From: Molossus alvarezi
Taxonomy: Eukaryota; Chordata; Mammalia; Chiroptera; Molossidae
Reading direction: 5' to 3'
NCBI GenBank assembly: GCA_037176705.1
Contig: CM073886.1
Location: 128,184,001-128,248,000, forward strand
DNA: 64,000 nt
How positions within the stretch are numbered: the stretch's first letter is position 1; the number at the start of each line of letters is the position of its first letter. Both the position numbers and the translations under genes were made by a program. Below are positions 46,741 through 57,780 of the stretch, in pieces. The notes under the pieces are model-generated. The model was not told the origin of the DNA. It saw nothing but the letters and a program-made list of their open reading frames with translations, and did no database searches.

Positions 46741-47655
46741 CAACAGAAAGACAGGGAACGGGCGTGTGATACATTCTTTCAACGTGTCTGTTAATTGTAA
46801 CGGGCTGATTTCAAACACCTCCAAATTACACTCAGGTTAGTCAAAGGACGATTGGCATCCCATCTGTGGGGACACCCATCAGTTTTCTTTTGGGGAAAAC
46901 AATATTTTTTGGTTCATCTTAAATCCAGAGAATCATAGCTGTGTTCTGTGATTAAGAGTCAGGAATTGTTAAACAGACTCTAAAACACAACCTTGACCCT
47001 GTTAAATGTTCTCTCAAGTATAAAATTAAGAAAGAAATATTCTTCGCAGTGGTTGCCAACTACCAGGAACTCTAACTGCATCATTTTTTCTTAAATTCAG
47101 ATAGGTTTGAACCTTGAACTTGAAAATAACTTAATGATTAAAGTATCTAAGATTTGTGGGTAAAAAATGAATACTTTGGTGCAAAGCATGAACTAAATTA
47201 TTATGCTTAAAATTTTAAAAGTTGGAAAATGTTCCAAGAAATAAATTTGACACTTAATAAAATAGACATTTTGGAGAAGATTTCTCAACTTGGATTTCAA
47301 AAGGCAATTTGTTCTCATTAATTGATATTTTAAACTGCTGGCTTGATTTTCTCTTATCTCTTTGAAATGCTGCTCCAACTCCTCAGTGTCCATTTGTATC
47401 ATTTTTTCCTTCCACTTGCCTGTCATTTCTTCTTACCTAAGAGTTTATTTCATTCTTAAATGGGAAAGTCATACTTGAAACTGATATTGTAGTGGGTCAT
47501 AGCATAAAAGACATTTGAATGCAAAATACAATTAAATTAATCAAATGAAAAAATTACATTATAAGCCCTTTACTAGGGTCCAAGAATTCCAATGGGCCAA
47601 AGAGTTCAGAAGGTACCAGGGAACAGAGATACAGCTCTGCCTGATCTCTCTCTCC

Positions 47656-47703
<48 letters not shown>

Positions 47704-49913
47704 AGCTTTTTTACATAAAAGTCAATGAAAATTTTACCATGTGGTTGGATTAGTATATTATTTTGGGGAGAGGGAAGTAAGAGAAGAAATCCCAACAGAG
47801 AGACCATCCGACGCCATGGCGAGCATTTATCTGGAACGAGCAATGGAACATGGAGGGAATAGGGACCGCGGCAGAGGAGAGGCTGAGCAGGTGGAGTTTT
47901 CCCCTCGTTCCCTCTATCCATCCTTTGCTCCCTTCCTTCATTCCCTCTCTCCTCTCTTTCTTTCAACATGATCATTTGCTGTGGAATATTCCACCACAAG
48001 CACTGTAGCAGAAGTGTTTGGAGTGTGGGGTAGAGTATCAGTCTGTTCTTTAAGGGCGGGGATTTCGTATTTGAAGGATCCTAGTCAAGATGCTACTCTT
48101 TGGAGATATTCAAACAGAAGTATCGAAATCAATATCGAGGGGTTGATTAGCTAGCATTAGGTATATTAGGAAACAGTTTTTCTTTGATGAAAACGAGTGG
48201 TGTTTACGACGTGCGGTGGGCTAGCCAGAGTATGCGGATGCTGCCCCTGCAGAGACAGGCTCAGGAGGCAGGCAGATCTGGGGCTCACGGGGGACCCGTC
48301 TGACTCAGGTGAAAACCATGCCAACTATGGAACATTTGTGCCCCTGTCTCAGTGAGCGTCAGAGGCAGGTGCGTATCTGAGGACGACGTGGAGTTTTCCA
48401 GACCTTCCTGGAGCAGATTCTGTCATTTGCACTTGATTTTTCATGCTTGTTAATACGTTTTAGTGATTCAACAATATTTGCTCTAACTCTTGCTTACATT
48501 GCCTCCTAGTCCTTGGCGAGCGTTTTCTGGATGAGGGTTGTATGTGGCCAGGTGACCTAGGACCCTCCTTACCAAAGAGCTTGTTCCGTGCTGACTGTCC
48601 GGTGTGGCTCGGGGTGGTCACCACGATGTTTCTCCCTTCCTACTGTTTCCGTTCCGTTCCCTCCTCCCTCTCCCTCCACTGTTCATTATTATTGAGGGCT
48701 GCTCTCTTCCCAGCACCGTGAGAACATTCGGCAACACTTCATCGTGTGTACTTTACCCAGCACACAGAGCAGAGGATTCTTCGCCCGGCACAGCGTCAGC
48801 CATCGGTAAGGAAATCGTGCCTCTGGACGTTTGGCTGATCAGTACTAGGCCTGGAACTCTCCTGGCAACTCTTCCGAATCTTGAACCTGACACTAGCTTT
48901 CTGTCATTTTGGTTGTGACCTGTGCATGATGCAGTTATTAATATACACACCCTTTGGTGTGAGAGTCTGACCTGTGACTGTCCATTCGGAGTGCACACAC
49001 TGAGGTTTCCTCAGCAGCAGCACAGCCTGGGAAGGCAGGCTTGGGAGTGACGTTGATCTGGACTGAGGCAGCAAGGGCCATGGTCCAGGCACGGCAGGCG
49101 AGCAGCGGTCCGGAGAAGGGGAAAGAGCAGACTCCAAGCGACCCACGCTCGGAAATGTGTGAGGTGACCATGATGGGACAAGTCCAAGTCAAGATTCTAG
49201 TTCATTGGAAACTGAGCCCTTCTCCTGGGGCTGGGGCTCAGCCCTGAGCCCTTGAGCCAAGTGCCGAGTGGGGGACACGCGCCTCTGAACGGGAAACTCC
49301 GCATCTACTTTCTGTTCACAGGTGGCGATGGCCGGCTTGCGCTGTGACTATAAAGGCAGAAATTGTGTCTTCATTGTTTTTCAATGAGCCCCAAAGTACA
49401 GTATTCAAATGTATTTATTCAGCACTCCTGGATAATGGTGACAGAGTCTCCATTCTTAAGTCAGAGATATCCTATTTGGGGGTGTTATTATTTTTAGCAA
49501 TTTTATATTTCTTACTGCTATGGGCTTTGTAAGAATGTTAGGTCTCCGTAGGAAGAGTTCCTTCAATGACCCGATTAGGTACTTCATGCTCCGTTTGTGT
49601 GACAGTGTTTGTATGTTGCCTTAGGAATTCATATTCTTATTTCATTGAATTGGCCTGCTGAGCTGTCTAGGAAAGTCATGGGGGGATGGGGAGAAACAGA
49701 ATGAAACAAGGTGGGATTTTGTACCAGTATTCAAAAGCCAGAGTCTGCCCCAGTCTGTGGGCACCTTGCATTCTCACTAACTGCACGGCACCTGCTGTCC
49801 CCTCCTCTGCCCATGTTTGCTGTGGCTTAGAGCTACTGAAACGCTCCTCTCATCCATGTTTGAGGGCTTTTTCATGCAAAATATCCTTAAAAATAAGTCC
49901 AAGTAGACCCCAT
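46741..49913. other. Mostly unique sequence, no gene seen
   Basis: No coding exon recognised. It contains a CT/CA microsatellite (47646-47703). GC rises at 48200-49320, where opposite-strand frames of up to 104 codons overlap without domains. Confidence 0.4.
47646..47703. repeat. (CT)n(CA)n microsatellite
   Basis: CT dinucleotides pass into CA. Overlapping minus-strand frames encode only RE repeats. Confidence 0.97.
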
Positions 49914-50153
49914 TGATCATAAAATTATTATTATTTAAAAAATATTTTTTCTGTATTGATTTTAGAGCAGGAGGAAGGGAGAAGAAGAGAGAGAAATACC
50001 GATGAGAGAGAACATGATGGGCCGCCTCTTGCATGCCCCCCACTGGGAATCGGGCCCACGACCTGGGCATGTGCCCTGACCGGGAATCGAACTGCTGACC
50101 TCTTGGTGCAGGGTCGGTGCTCAACCACTGAGCCAGGTGATCATGAAATTATT
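49914..50153 (-). mobile_element. Ves SINE, slightly 5'-truncated
   Basis: The SINE spans 49930-50137 on the minus strand and stops at actgagccagg, lacking the last dozen head bases. Target duplication tgatcataaaattatt (49914-49929) and tgatcatgaaattatt (50138-50153), one mismatch, so the truncation happened at insertion. Confidence 0.95.
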
Positions 50154-50784
50154 TTATATCTCATGTCAGAGGTTGCCATGTACAACCACGTGACCGACAT
50201 GCATAGCGAATTGCCATGGTACCTGTTTGATTCCTTGTGCAAAAGTATTAAATATATACGCCAGCAGTTGAGAATGTAATTGGACTTTTACTCTGAAGAG
50301 TCTAAGCACCTGTTTTGGATCAAACTTTCTAGCATAGATGTCAACATTCTTGCCCAGGGTGTTTTCAGTGGCAATCATTTTAGTGTCTGTTCTTGGAAAA
50401 AACTGTCTTTATGAGCTGAACTCGTCACCCAGGAGACGCTCATTAAATGTAACCATGACCTTAAACCCTTCTGCACTTCAGTTAAGGGCTATAGAAGGAC
50501 CAGACTGAAAAGACATTAGCTGCCTTATAAGAATGTTTCGGGGGAGAAGTCAGCAAGAAGAGTAATTATAATTAGTGTATAATGAGAAACTGCTGGGAAG
50601 TTATTGGGAAGCAATGCAGTGTATTTTGAGTGTTTATTGAATAGTTCTGCCTGCGAACACTCTGAATGGCAGCCCCCCTTCCTCAAATTTTAAAGGTGTA
50701 ATTTAAAATGAAATAAACTTGAGAATGATTCTTACCAGAACAACACTAACATACAAAAACTGACTTTAAAAATCATTAAACGTT
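50154..50784. other. Unique sequence, no gene seen
   Basis: No recognised repeat or exon. Confidence 0.4.
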
Positions 50785-50891
50785 GCCCTGGCCAGTTTGG
50801 CTCAGTGGTTGGAGCATCGGCCTGCGGACCAGAGAGTCCCGGGTTTGGTTCCCGCTAAGGGCACACACCAAAAAAAAAAAAAAAAAAAAAA
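50785..50891 (+). mobile_element. Head-only Ves SINE with poly(A) tail
   Basis: A complete 85-bp tRNA-derived head (gccctggccagtttggctca to cacacacc, 50785-50869) is followed directly by 22 A (50870-50891). The middle and 3' parts of the normal SINE are missing. The junction lies at the same SINE position as in the copy at 5989-6137. Flanking similarity attaaacgt / attagaagt is weak. Confidence 0.88.
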
Positions 50892-51012
50892 TTAGAAGTA
50901 GCATATTCTCCCCAGAATTTTGGAAGGGCTACCTCAAAATAAAGATAAAAATATCTTAAATAAACTCAAGGTTTGTTAAGGCCAGCTTTACATTCAATGT
51001 GGTTTTCTTTTC

Positions 51013-51230
51013 AAAGAAGAAAAATCCTTTCTGCCTGGCCCCTGTGGCTCAGTTGGTTGTCATGTCTCATGCACCAGGAGGTCACCCGTTTGATTCCTGG
51101 TCAGGGCACCTGCCCATGTTGCAGGCTTGATCCCCAGTAGGGGGCTATCTCTTGCTCCCTCTCCCCTCTCCCTTCCTTTGCCTCTAAAATCAGTTTAAAA
51201 ATATTTTTTTAAAGAAGAAAAATCTTTTCT
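51013..51230 (+). mobile_element. Ves SINE with 20-bp duplication
   Basis: The SINE spans 51033-51210. Target duplication of 20 bp with one mismatch: aaagaagaaaaatcctttct (51013-51032) and aaagaagaaaaatcttttct (51211-51230). The body lacks the usual aggaggcagc to catcgatgtt portion. Confidence 0.95.
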
Positions 51231-52585
51231 AATATAATCACATTGACAGGAACGTCAGTCAGACTGAAATCAAGCCAATTATGTATTTCTTCATGATGAC
51301 TTCTTTTGATTCTATTTAGCTAGCTACACATGTTCTGAAATTATTCAACTTTTTATCTGCCACTTTAATAGTAGGGTTTGAAGATGAAGTTCAATCAGCA
51401 AATATACCAAATGTATTTTAACTAAATATAAAATTAATTTCTGATTTCTGTAACTTTGAGACTTCTTCAATGTTATGAATAATCATAAAATAAAACTAGT
51501 TATTTAATTCAATGGTTACCTACAATCATTTAGAACATTTGAAGGTCATGAATTGAATATCCTACCCTTGTGAAATAAAAGCCCCAAACCTGAGAAGTTA
51601 ACTCAGCATGTTTTGGTGAGACTTGTCTGCAGGCTATATATACTATTAGAATGGAGTGTTCAGATCTCTGTATTAAGGATGTCAGCATTTCCATTAAAAA
51701 TAGCCTAGGTAAGGAGTTTAACTAGCGTTCATCATTATACTGCTTCAGTCAGAGTTCCTCCGGCTTAAACACAAAATTCAAACATACCGATTCTGATTAT
51801 TTGATTGCTTCTCTTAATGAACCTATTTAAATACAGGATTGTATTTCTTCTGCTAAATGCAGGTCTCCCTCATTTGTCCTTTGGCCTCTCTTTACTGAAA
51901 TAGCCATATTGTTATCCATCTTAGAAGAACTGTGCGTATGTGCATTTTGAAGCGGTGTAACGTGAAGGAGCGTTTGAACAAAGCTTAGTTGCTTCCAACT
52001 TTGAAATCCCTTGGTAGAACAACTATTTAAAAAAATAAAAAATAAATGAAAACATAGAGGAGATTCAACACTAGGGGGCACTAAAGCCTCTTCTAAACTC
52101 TTCTGCCCCTTCCTCTTCAAGCAGCCTCAGGGTTATCATCATCCCCACTTTTGTATTTGTCATTTTTGAGGGATAGTATCCTCCTTTATATTTGGTTATT
52201 AGATTCGTCTGTCAAAAGCCCGAATGTCAAATGGGGAGAGGGTATATCCACTTCATTTTCAGGACTGGACACCCCATACTGCAGGAGGGGCTTTGCATCC
52301 AACGTGTGGGGACAGCTCTGTCTCTCTCATTTGATTTCTAGTAAAAGGCGTGACCCTTAAATGAGATACCCCCAGATATGGCCAATGTAGTCCACCAATG
52401 GCAAGTTTAAATGGCCACTTTCTGTTTCTAATATGTGTAAAAGTGGCTTGGGCTCAGGACTACCTTTCACAAAGACGGTTTTATTCCACGGCCGCCCGGT
52501 GACGAGGAGGGCTGGGACAGACTTAGCGCTTGGTTTGTACTCATCCCAGAGCCCAGTCCCTGCCTTCGGTAGGATTTTCTCTTTT
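51231..52585. other. Unique sequence, no gene seen
   Basis: No recognised repeat or exon. Confidence 0.4.
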
Positions 52586-52589
52586 AATT

Positions 52590-52750
52590 TTTTACAACAG
52601 TCCTATGATATTACATCAGTTACTTCCTCTACATATAGATGAGGAAAATGACACACTGGAAGATTAAGTAACTTGCACCAAGATAAAATAGTTAATAGGG
52701 GTGAGAAAAAGCCCAGAAGCCAAGGCCCTGTGGCACCCAAGCTTACTTAA
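52590..52750 (-). repeat. MIR SINE fragment
   Basis: Reversed MIR: acatatagatgaggaaaatg, tggaagattaagtaacttgc, and agcccagaagccaaggccct. Confidence 0.65.
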
Positions 52751-53130
52751 TTCTGATTTATTGAACATGGGACATTTAGCCCATATCCATTCCCTTCCCA
52801 TTTAAATAGCCTCTCTCTTCTACACAGCAGACATATGTCCTGCTTTTGTGAAAAAATATGGTTGCTATTGTTAGAATCTACAGAGCTAGAAAATATCATG
52901 TTCAAGTAATAAATTTTATAATTCTATCATTTCAATGAAAATGTGTTACTTCAAAAAGCCTTAGTGTACATGAAAAATGTTTGTGGCATACAAATTATGT
53001 ATTTGTATTTCTTGTCTAATCAATCACCAAATCTGATAAGCACGATGGTAGGTCAAACACAATGAGGGATATAATAACATAGACTGTCACTTCCAATGTC
53101 TTCAAGACATAATCAGTTAGAAATATACAT
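52751..53130. other. Unique sequence, no gene seen
   Basis: No recognised repeat or exon. Confidence 0.4.
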
Positions 53131-53132
53131 GC

Positions 53133-53174
53133 TACACACACACACACACACACGTACACACACACACACACACG
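53133..53174. repeat. (CA)n microsatellite
   Basis: CA run with one CGTA interruption. It abuts the mariner-like fragment. Confidence 0.96.
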
Positions 53175-53277
53175 CAGGGTGGGGCAAAAGTAGGCTTATA
53201 GTTGTGTGTATGCAAAACAGAGTTTATTCTTGTATTATTATTTATTAACTATTATATCATTTTGCATACAAACAACT
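53175..53277 (+). mobile_element. Truncated mariner-like MITE
   Basis: The left end cagggtggggcaaaagtagg resembles a mammalian mariner terminal repeat. An internal inverted repeat pairs 53200-53217 (agttgtgtgtatgcaaaa) with 53260-53277 at 17 of 18 positions. The outer right terminal repeat is missing, so the element is truncated. Confidence 0.65.
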
Positions 53278-53479
53278 GGTTGACCAAAGGGTTGACGCAT
53301 AGTAACTTCATTTGAAACATCTCCTTCCTCATTCTTTGAGACCTAATCCAACCTAACCCATTGCTTTTTGATTCTGTCTGTGGTCACACAGACCATAGAC
53401 ATGTGCCCTCCTACTGAAATCGCAATGTTGCCAAGTGGTAAGAGTCCCTTACATATTCTGAACACTAGGACTTTCTCAG

Positions 53480-55140
53480 ATACATTAATTAAAGATATTG
53501 TCTCCCATTTTGGGGCTTTTAAAAGAATTCATTTTATTGATAGTGTCCTTTCATGTATAGGTTTTTCATTTAATGAAATCTAATTTACATAGTTTTTTGT
53601 CCCTGTGATTTTAGTGTCATTTTTTTTTAAATTGCCTAATTCAAGGTCATGAAGATTTTAGCCTATATTTTCCTCTAACACTTTAAGAGTTTTAGCCCTT
53701 TTATTTACAGCCATGGTCCACTTTGTCACTTTATGCACATGGCGTGAAGTAGAAATCCTCTTCATTCGCTTGCAAGTAGATATTCAGTTATCCCAGCAGC
53801 CCTCCAGTGGAATGTTCTCGTCACTCCTGAGGACAATCAGTTTACTGTAAATGTAAGAGCTTATTTCTGGCTTTCAGTTTTGCATTAATCAACAATGTGT
53901 ATCTTTATGACAAAACGATTCTGTCTAGATGACTGTAGTTTTGTAGTAAATTTCAAAGTTGGGAATTATGAATCTTCCAGATTTGTTCTTCCTTTTCAAG
54001 ATTGCTTTTGCCATTTTGGTCCCTCGTCATTCAATATACATTTTTGGATCAGCTTGTCAATTTCTGCTTATGGCGTCTGGGGTTTTGACAAGGACTGTGC
54101 TGCATCTATAGCTCAGTTGGAAGAGTATTGCCATCTTAACAATATTAAGTTTCCCAATGCACCAACAGGAAATGTCTTTTTATTTATTTAAGACTTCATT
54201 GATTTTTTTCAATGATATTTTGTAGTTTTGTAGGGTACAAGGGCTGTCTGTACTTTGTTTAAAATCAACCCTAAATATACTTGGATGTTTTTAAAAGAAA
54301 TTGTTTCCTCAATTTTATTTCCAGATTAGTCATCGCTAGTGTAAAAAATACAATGGATTTTTGTTTGCATTTTTGTATACTGATATTATATTCTTCAACT
54401 TGGCTGAATTGATTTACAGTTACTTTTTTTTCTAGTTTCCTATGTACAAGATCATGACATCTTCAAAGAGAGATGATTTCTCTCACTCTTCTCTAATCGG
54501 GGTGGCTTTTATTGTTCCCTGAATACAACTTTCAAAAGAATGTTAAATATCAATGGCAAGAATGAACACCTTTGTCCTGTTTCTGATCTACAAAAAAGCT
54601 TTCAATCTTCTACTGTTAAGTGTGACATTAACTACAGGTTCGTCATAGACGGTCTTATCAGGCTGGGAGGTTCTCTTCTAGTCCTGGTTTACTGGGTGCT
54701 TTGTCATGAAAATGTGAGGAATTGTGTCAAATGCTTTCTCTGCATCTATTCAGAAGATTGTTTTTCATCTTTTATTCTATTAATTTACATTAATTGATTT
54801 TTAAATCAATCAAACTGACCTTCCATTCCTAGAATAAATCCCACTTGGTCGTGGTGTATGGTGCTTTTTATGCAGTGAGACGGATTTGATGATATTTTGT
54901 TAAGAATTTTTGCATCTATATTCATAAGGAATATTGGTCTATGGTTTTCTCTTCTTATGATGTCTTTGTCTGGTTCTAGTGTCAAAGTAATACTAGTATC
55001 ATTGAATTACTGGGGTAGTATTTTCTCCCATTCTATATTTTGGAAGAGTTTGTAAAACATTGGTGTTAACTTCATTAAGTGATTGATAGTGTGTCAAATT
55101 CCATGTTACCGCAGCATATCAATTTGACTCCTTTTTGCCC
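53480..55140 (-). mobile_element. L1 ORF2 and flank relic
   Basis: Reversed L1. Recognisable segments: ggtcatgaagattttagcct, ggggttttgacaaggactgt, atcttaacaatattaagttt cccaatgcacc, and ataaatcccacttggtcgtg. Full of stops; old. Confidence 0.8.
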
Positions 55141-55388
55141 TTACTGAAGAGTCTCAGTAAGCTGTAACACTCAGTATGCTGTGATACCTGGTGTTACACA
55201 CAGACCGTGTGAGTGAGAACACCTGGGATGCTCAGCTACTCTAATCGGTGCCATCAGGCTGAGACCTGGTGAGCTCCCAGGCAGGTCACTGTGCTCTCGC
55301 CATTAGCTGCAGAAGGAACATTGTGGGTGGTCACCACTGGTTTTGTTTCCCAAATTCACTAAGTGTCAAAGGTATACCATTTGTCTTT
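55141..55388. other. Unidentified sequence
   Basis: No gene or repeat recognised between the L1 relic and the next SINE. Confidence 0.4.
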
Positions 55389-55625
55389 AAAGGATTCTTG
55401 AGGCCCAAGGAGCCTTAGTCCACAGACTGAGAGGTCCCAGTTCGATTCCTGGTCAGGGCACATGCCCGGGTTGTGGGCTCCATTCCCAGTAGGGGGCGTG
55501 CAGGAGGCAGCTGATCGATGTTTCTCACATTGATGTTTCTACCTCTCTCTTCCTTCAATCTCTCTAAAAAAAAGAAAGAAAAATTAATGAAAACATATTA
55601 AAGTAAAATAAAAAAAAGATTCTTG
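55389..55625 (+). mobile_element. Ves SINE, head disrupted
   Basis: The SINE spans about 55401-55613. B-box-like gttcgattcctggtcagggc, body and A-rich end are normal, but the first ~30 bases of the head are altered or missing. Flanking aaggattcttg (about 55390-55400) and aaagattcttg (about 55615-55625) give a target duplication. Confidence 0.9.
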
Positions 55626-56035
55626 TTGGGTTCTCAAGCAGACCATAGAATTTCCATAAGGAGTATAGATGTTATTTTTTCAATCATGAATAAGGATTTG
55701 GAAAAGAGTATGAGAAGAAGGGGAGTAAACATGTAGGAGTGGGAGGAGAGGGTCAGGCTTGGGGTGAAAGGAGAGAAGGGAAATTGAGCGCAGGAAGAGA
55801 CACAAGAAGGTAGAAACCAGCGCAAGCATAATAATAAAGCAGAGATGGGAAGCTTAGGAAAAAATTTAAAACTAAGGATGAATTTAGCAGTAGCAGGTTT
55901 TGCAAGTCTAGAGAAAACATCTACGGAGGATAGAGGAACTAACATTTACATCGTGTACTGAGACCGAAGAAATGATTAGAATGAACTGTGCCAGGTTCCG
56001 TCACACTGCTAAACCCTTAGGTCCACTATTAAGGA
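55626..56035. other. Unique purine-rich sequence, no gene seen
   Basis: A 103-codon minus-strand frame (55634-55945) runs through a purine-rich tract and has no domain. Confidence 0.4.
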
Positions 56036-56039
56036 TATA

Positions 56040-56170
56040 TTGTATCTCTGCACCTCCATCCTCTCCTTTTACAGATCAAAAGACGGAAGTTCAGGAACGT
56101 CAGTAACTTCCCCTAAGCTCCACAGTCCCAAAGTCAGAGAAGAAATTAAGCCCATGTCTGCACAACACCC
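56040..56170 (-). repeat. MIR SINE fragment
   Basis: Reversed MIR: ccttttacagatcaaaagac, ttcccctaagctccacagtc, then gagaagaaattaagcccatg. Confidence 0.6.
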
Positions 56171-56305
56171 AAGTCCGTGGTGTTCAGAATTTTGCCAGCG
56201 GTTCTCCACAGGGCTACTGTCACCCCATAGAGAGTATTTTGCGAATTTTCAAGGGCCTAGTTTTTATCACCATGATGGGAAGGCACTGTTGATATTCAGG
56301 GCAGA

Positions 56306-56527
56306 AAATCACAGTACAGCTCTGCCCGTGTGGCTCAGTGGACTGAGCATCGTCCCATGGACTGAGAGGTCCGGGTTCGATTCCCAGTCAGGGCACATGC
56401 CCAGGTTGCGGGCCTGATCCCCAGTCGGGGACGTGCAGGAGGCGGCCGACTGATGTTTCTATCTCTCTTCCTTCCTCTCTGTCAAAACATAATTAAGTAC
56501 ATTTTACAAAAGGAAACCACAATACAG
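56306..56527 (+). mobile_element. Ves SINE
   Basis: The SINE spans about 56321-56510 with head ctctgcccgtgtggctcagt and B-box-like ggttcgattcccagtcaggg. Imperfect flanking duplication (aaatcacagtacag / aaaccacaatacag). Confidence 0.92.
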
Positions 56528-56639
56528 ATGCTTCTGTGGCATCACCAATTCACCACACCTCTAGTAGTGTTTGATCACAGTCCCCAGCTAATGACGATCC
56601 AGTTGAAAGAATATGACTATTTTATTATGCTTTCTACAG

Positions 56640-57010
56640 CAGTATCTCAGTCAACTAGAGCTACCATAACAAATAAGACTTGGTGGCTTAAACAACAGAA
56701 ATTTATTTTTGCGCATTTCCAGAGGCTAGAAGTCCAAGGTCAAGGTACCAGCGTGGTCAGTTTCTGGTGAGGACTTCTTTCCTACCTTGTAAGTGGTCAC
56801 CTTCTCACGGAGTCCTCACGCAGTGGGGAGAGAGCAATCTCTCTCTCTCCTCTTCTTAGAAATCCATCAATCTTCCCAGAATAGGACCCAACTTTTATGA
56901 CCTCACTTAAACTCAGGTACCTTCTAAAGGCCATATCTTCAAATATAGTCACGTTGGAGGTTAGGGCTTCAACATACAAATTTGAAGAGGACACAATTCA
57001 GTACATAGCA
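56640..57010 (-). repeat. MaLR LTR (MLT1-like)
   Basis: Solitary reversed MaLR LTR: ggtggcttaaacaacagaaa, ggctagaagtccaaggtcaa ggtacc, a ctcctcttcttag block, ggccatatcttcaaatatag tcac, ending gaggacacaattcagtacat. Confidence 0.82.
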
Positions 57011-57249
57011 GATAGTCATAGTTGAGCATCTAGATATTAAAATGCATGCTTTATAATGCAGTTCTTTTTTCTTTACTTCTCTTTTGTATTATTGTTAGAT
57101 GTCTTGTATTATTTTTAAGTGTATGTGTGTGTATATAGATACATTTCTTTTCAAGATAATAAAGGCTAAATTTAACATCATTGTTATAAAAAGGAACATA
57201 TGGGCATGATCAGTCTGTTACAAAGTGATGCCTAAGTCCTGAGTGTTTT

Positions 57250-57425
57250 GTATCTATGATCATCATTTATTTTCATTAAAATCCTGGTAAGGTGGGTGCT
57301 ATTTTCTTTATTTTATAAGTGAGTATTGAGAGTCTTCAGATTTGGCACGTACTCAAGAACAGAGATCTAATGTGTGGCATAATCACCATCCAGCCCAGGT
57401 CTGTATGGTCCCACAGCCTGCCCTT
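57250..57425 (-). repeat. MIR SINE fragment
   Basis: Reversed MIR: aaatcctggtaaggtgggtg, tttattttataagtgagtat and a ccagcccaggtctgtatg block. Confidence 0.55.
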
Positions 57426-57539
57426 TTTCTACAATGTGGATCTGCCTCAATTCTTACTGAATGGAAGGCAGTCAGAGACACAGGCTTGGCGATGTCTACG
57501 GTCACCCTCTGTGGGAGGAGCCACTGATGCTTCAAACAC

Positions 57540-57780
57540 AACTCTCATAAGGCCTGACCCATGTGGCTCAGTGGGAGGAGCATTATCCTATGTACCAAGA
57601 GTTTCCAGTTCTATTCCCGTCAGGGTGCGTGCCTGGGTTTCAGGCTCAACCCCCAGTAGGGGGTATGCAGGAGGCAGCCCATTGATGCTTCTCTCTCAGT
57701 GATGTTTCTATATCTCTCTCCCTCTCCCTTCATCTCTCTCTAAAAAATCAATAGAAACATTTTTTGAAATCTCTCACAAG
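57540..57780 (+). mobile_element. Ves SINE
   Basis: The SINE spans 57552-57767, head gcctgacccatgtggctcag, with CT-rich 3' part and aaaaaatcaatagaaacatt end. Flanking aactctcataag (57540-57551) and aatctctcacaag (57768-57780) form an imperfect target duplication. Confidence 0.92.

Noticed and set aside
53480..55140. Possible active L1 reverse transcriptase gene
   Set aside because: Only diverged L1 pieces with many stops are present here and at 40445-41345.
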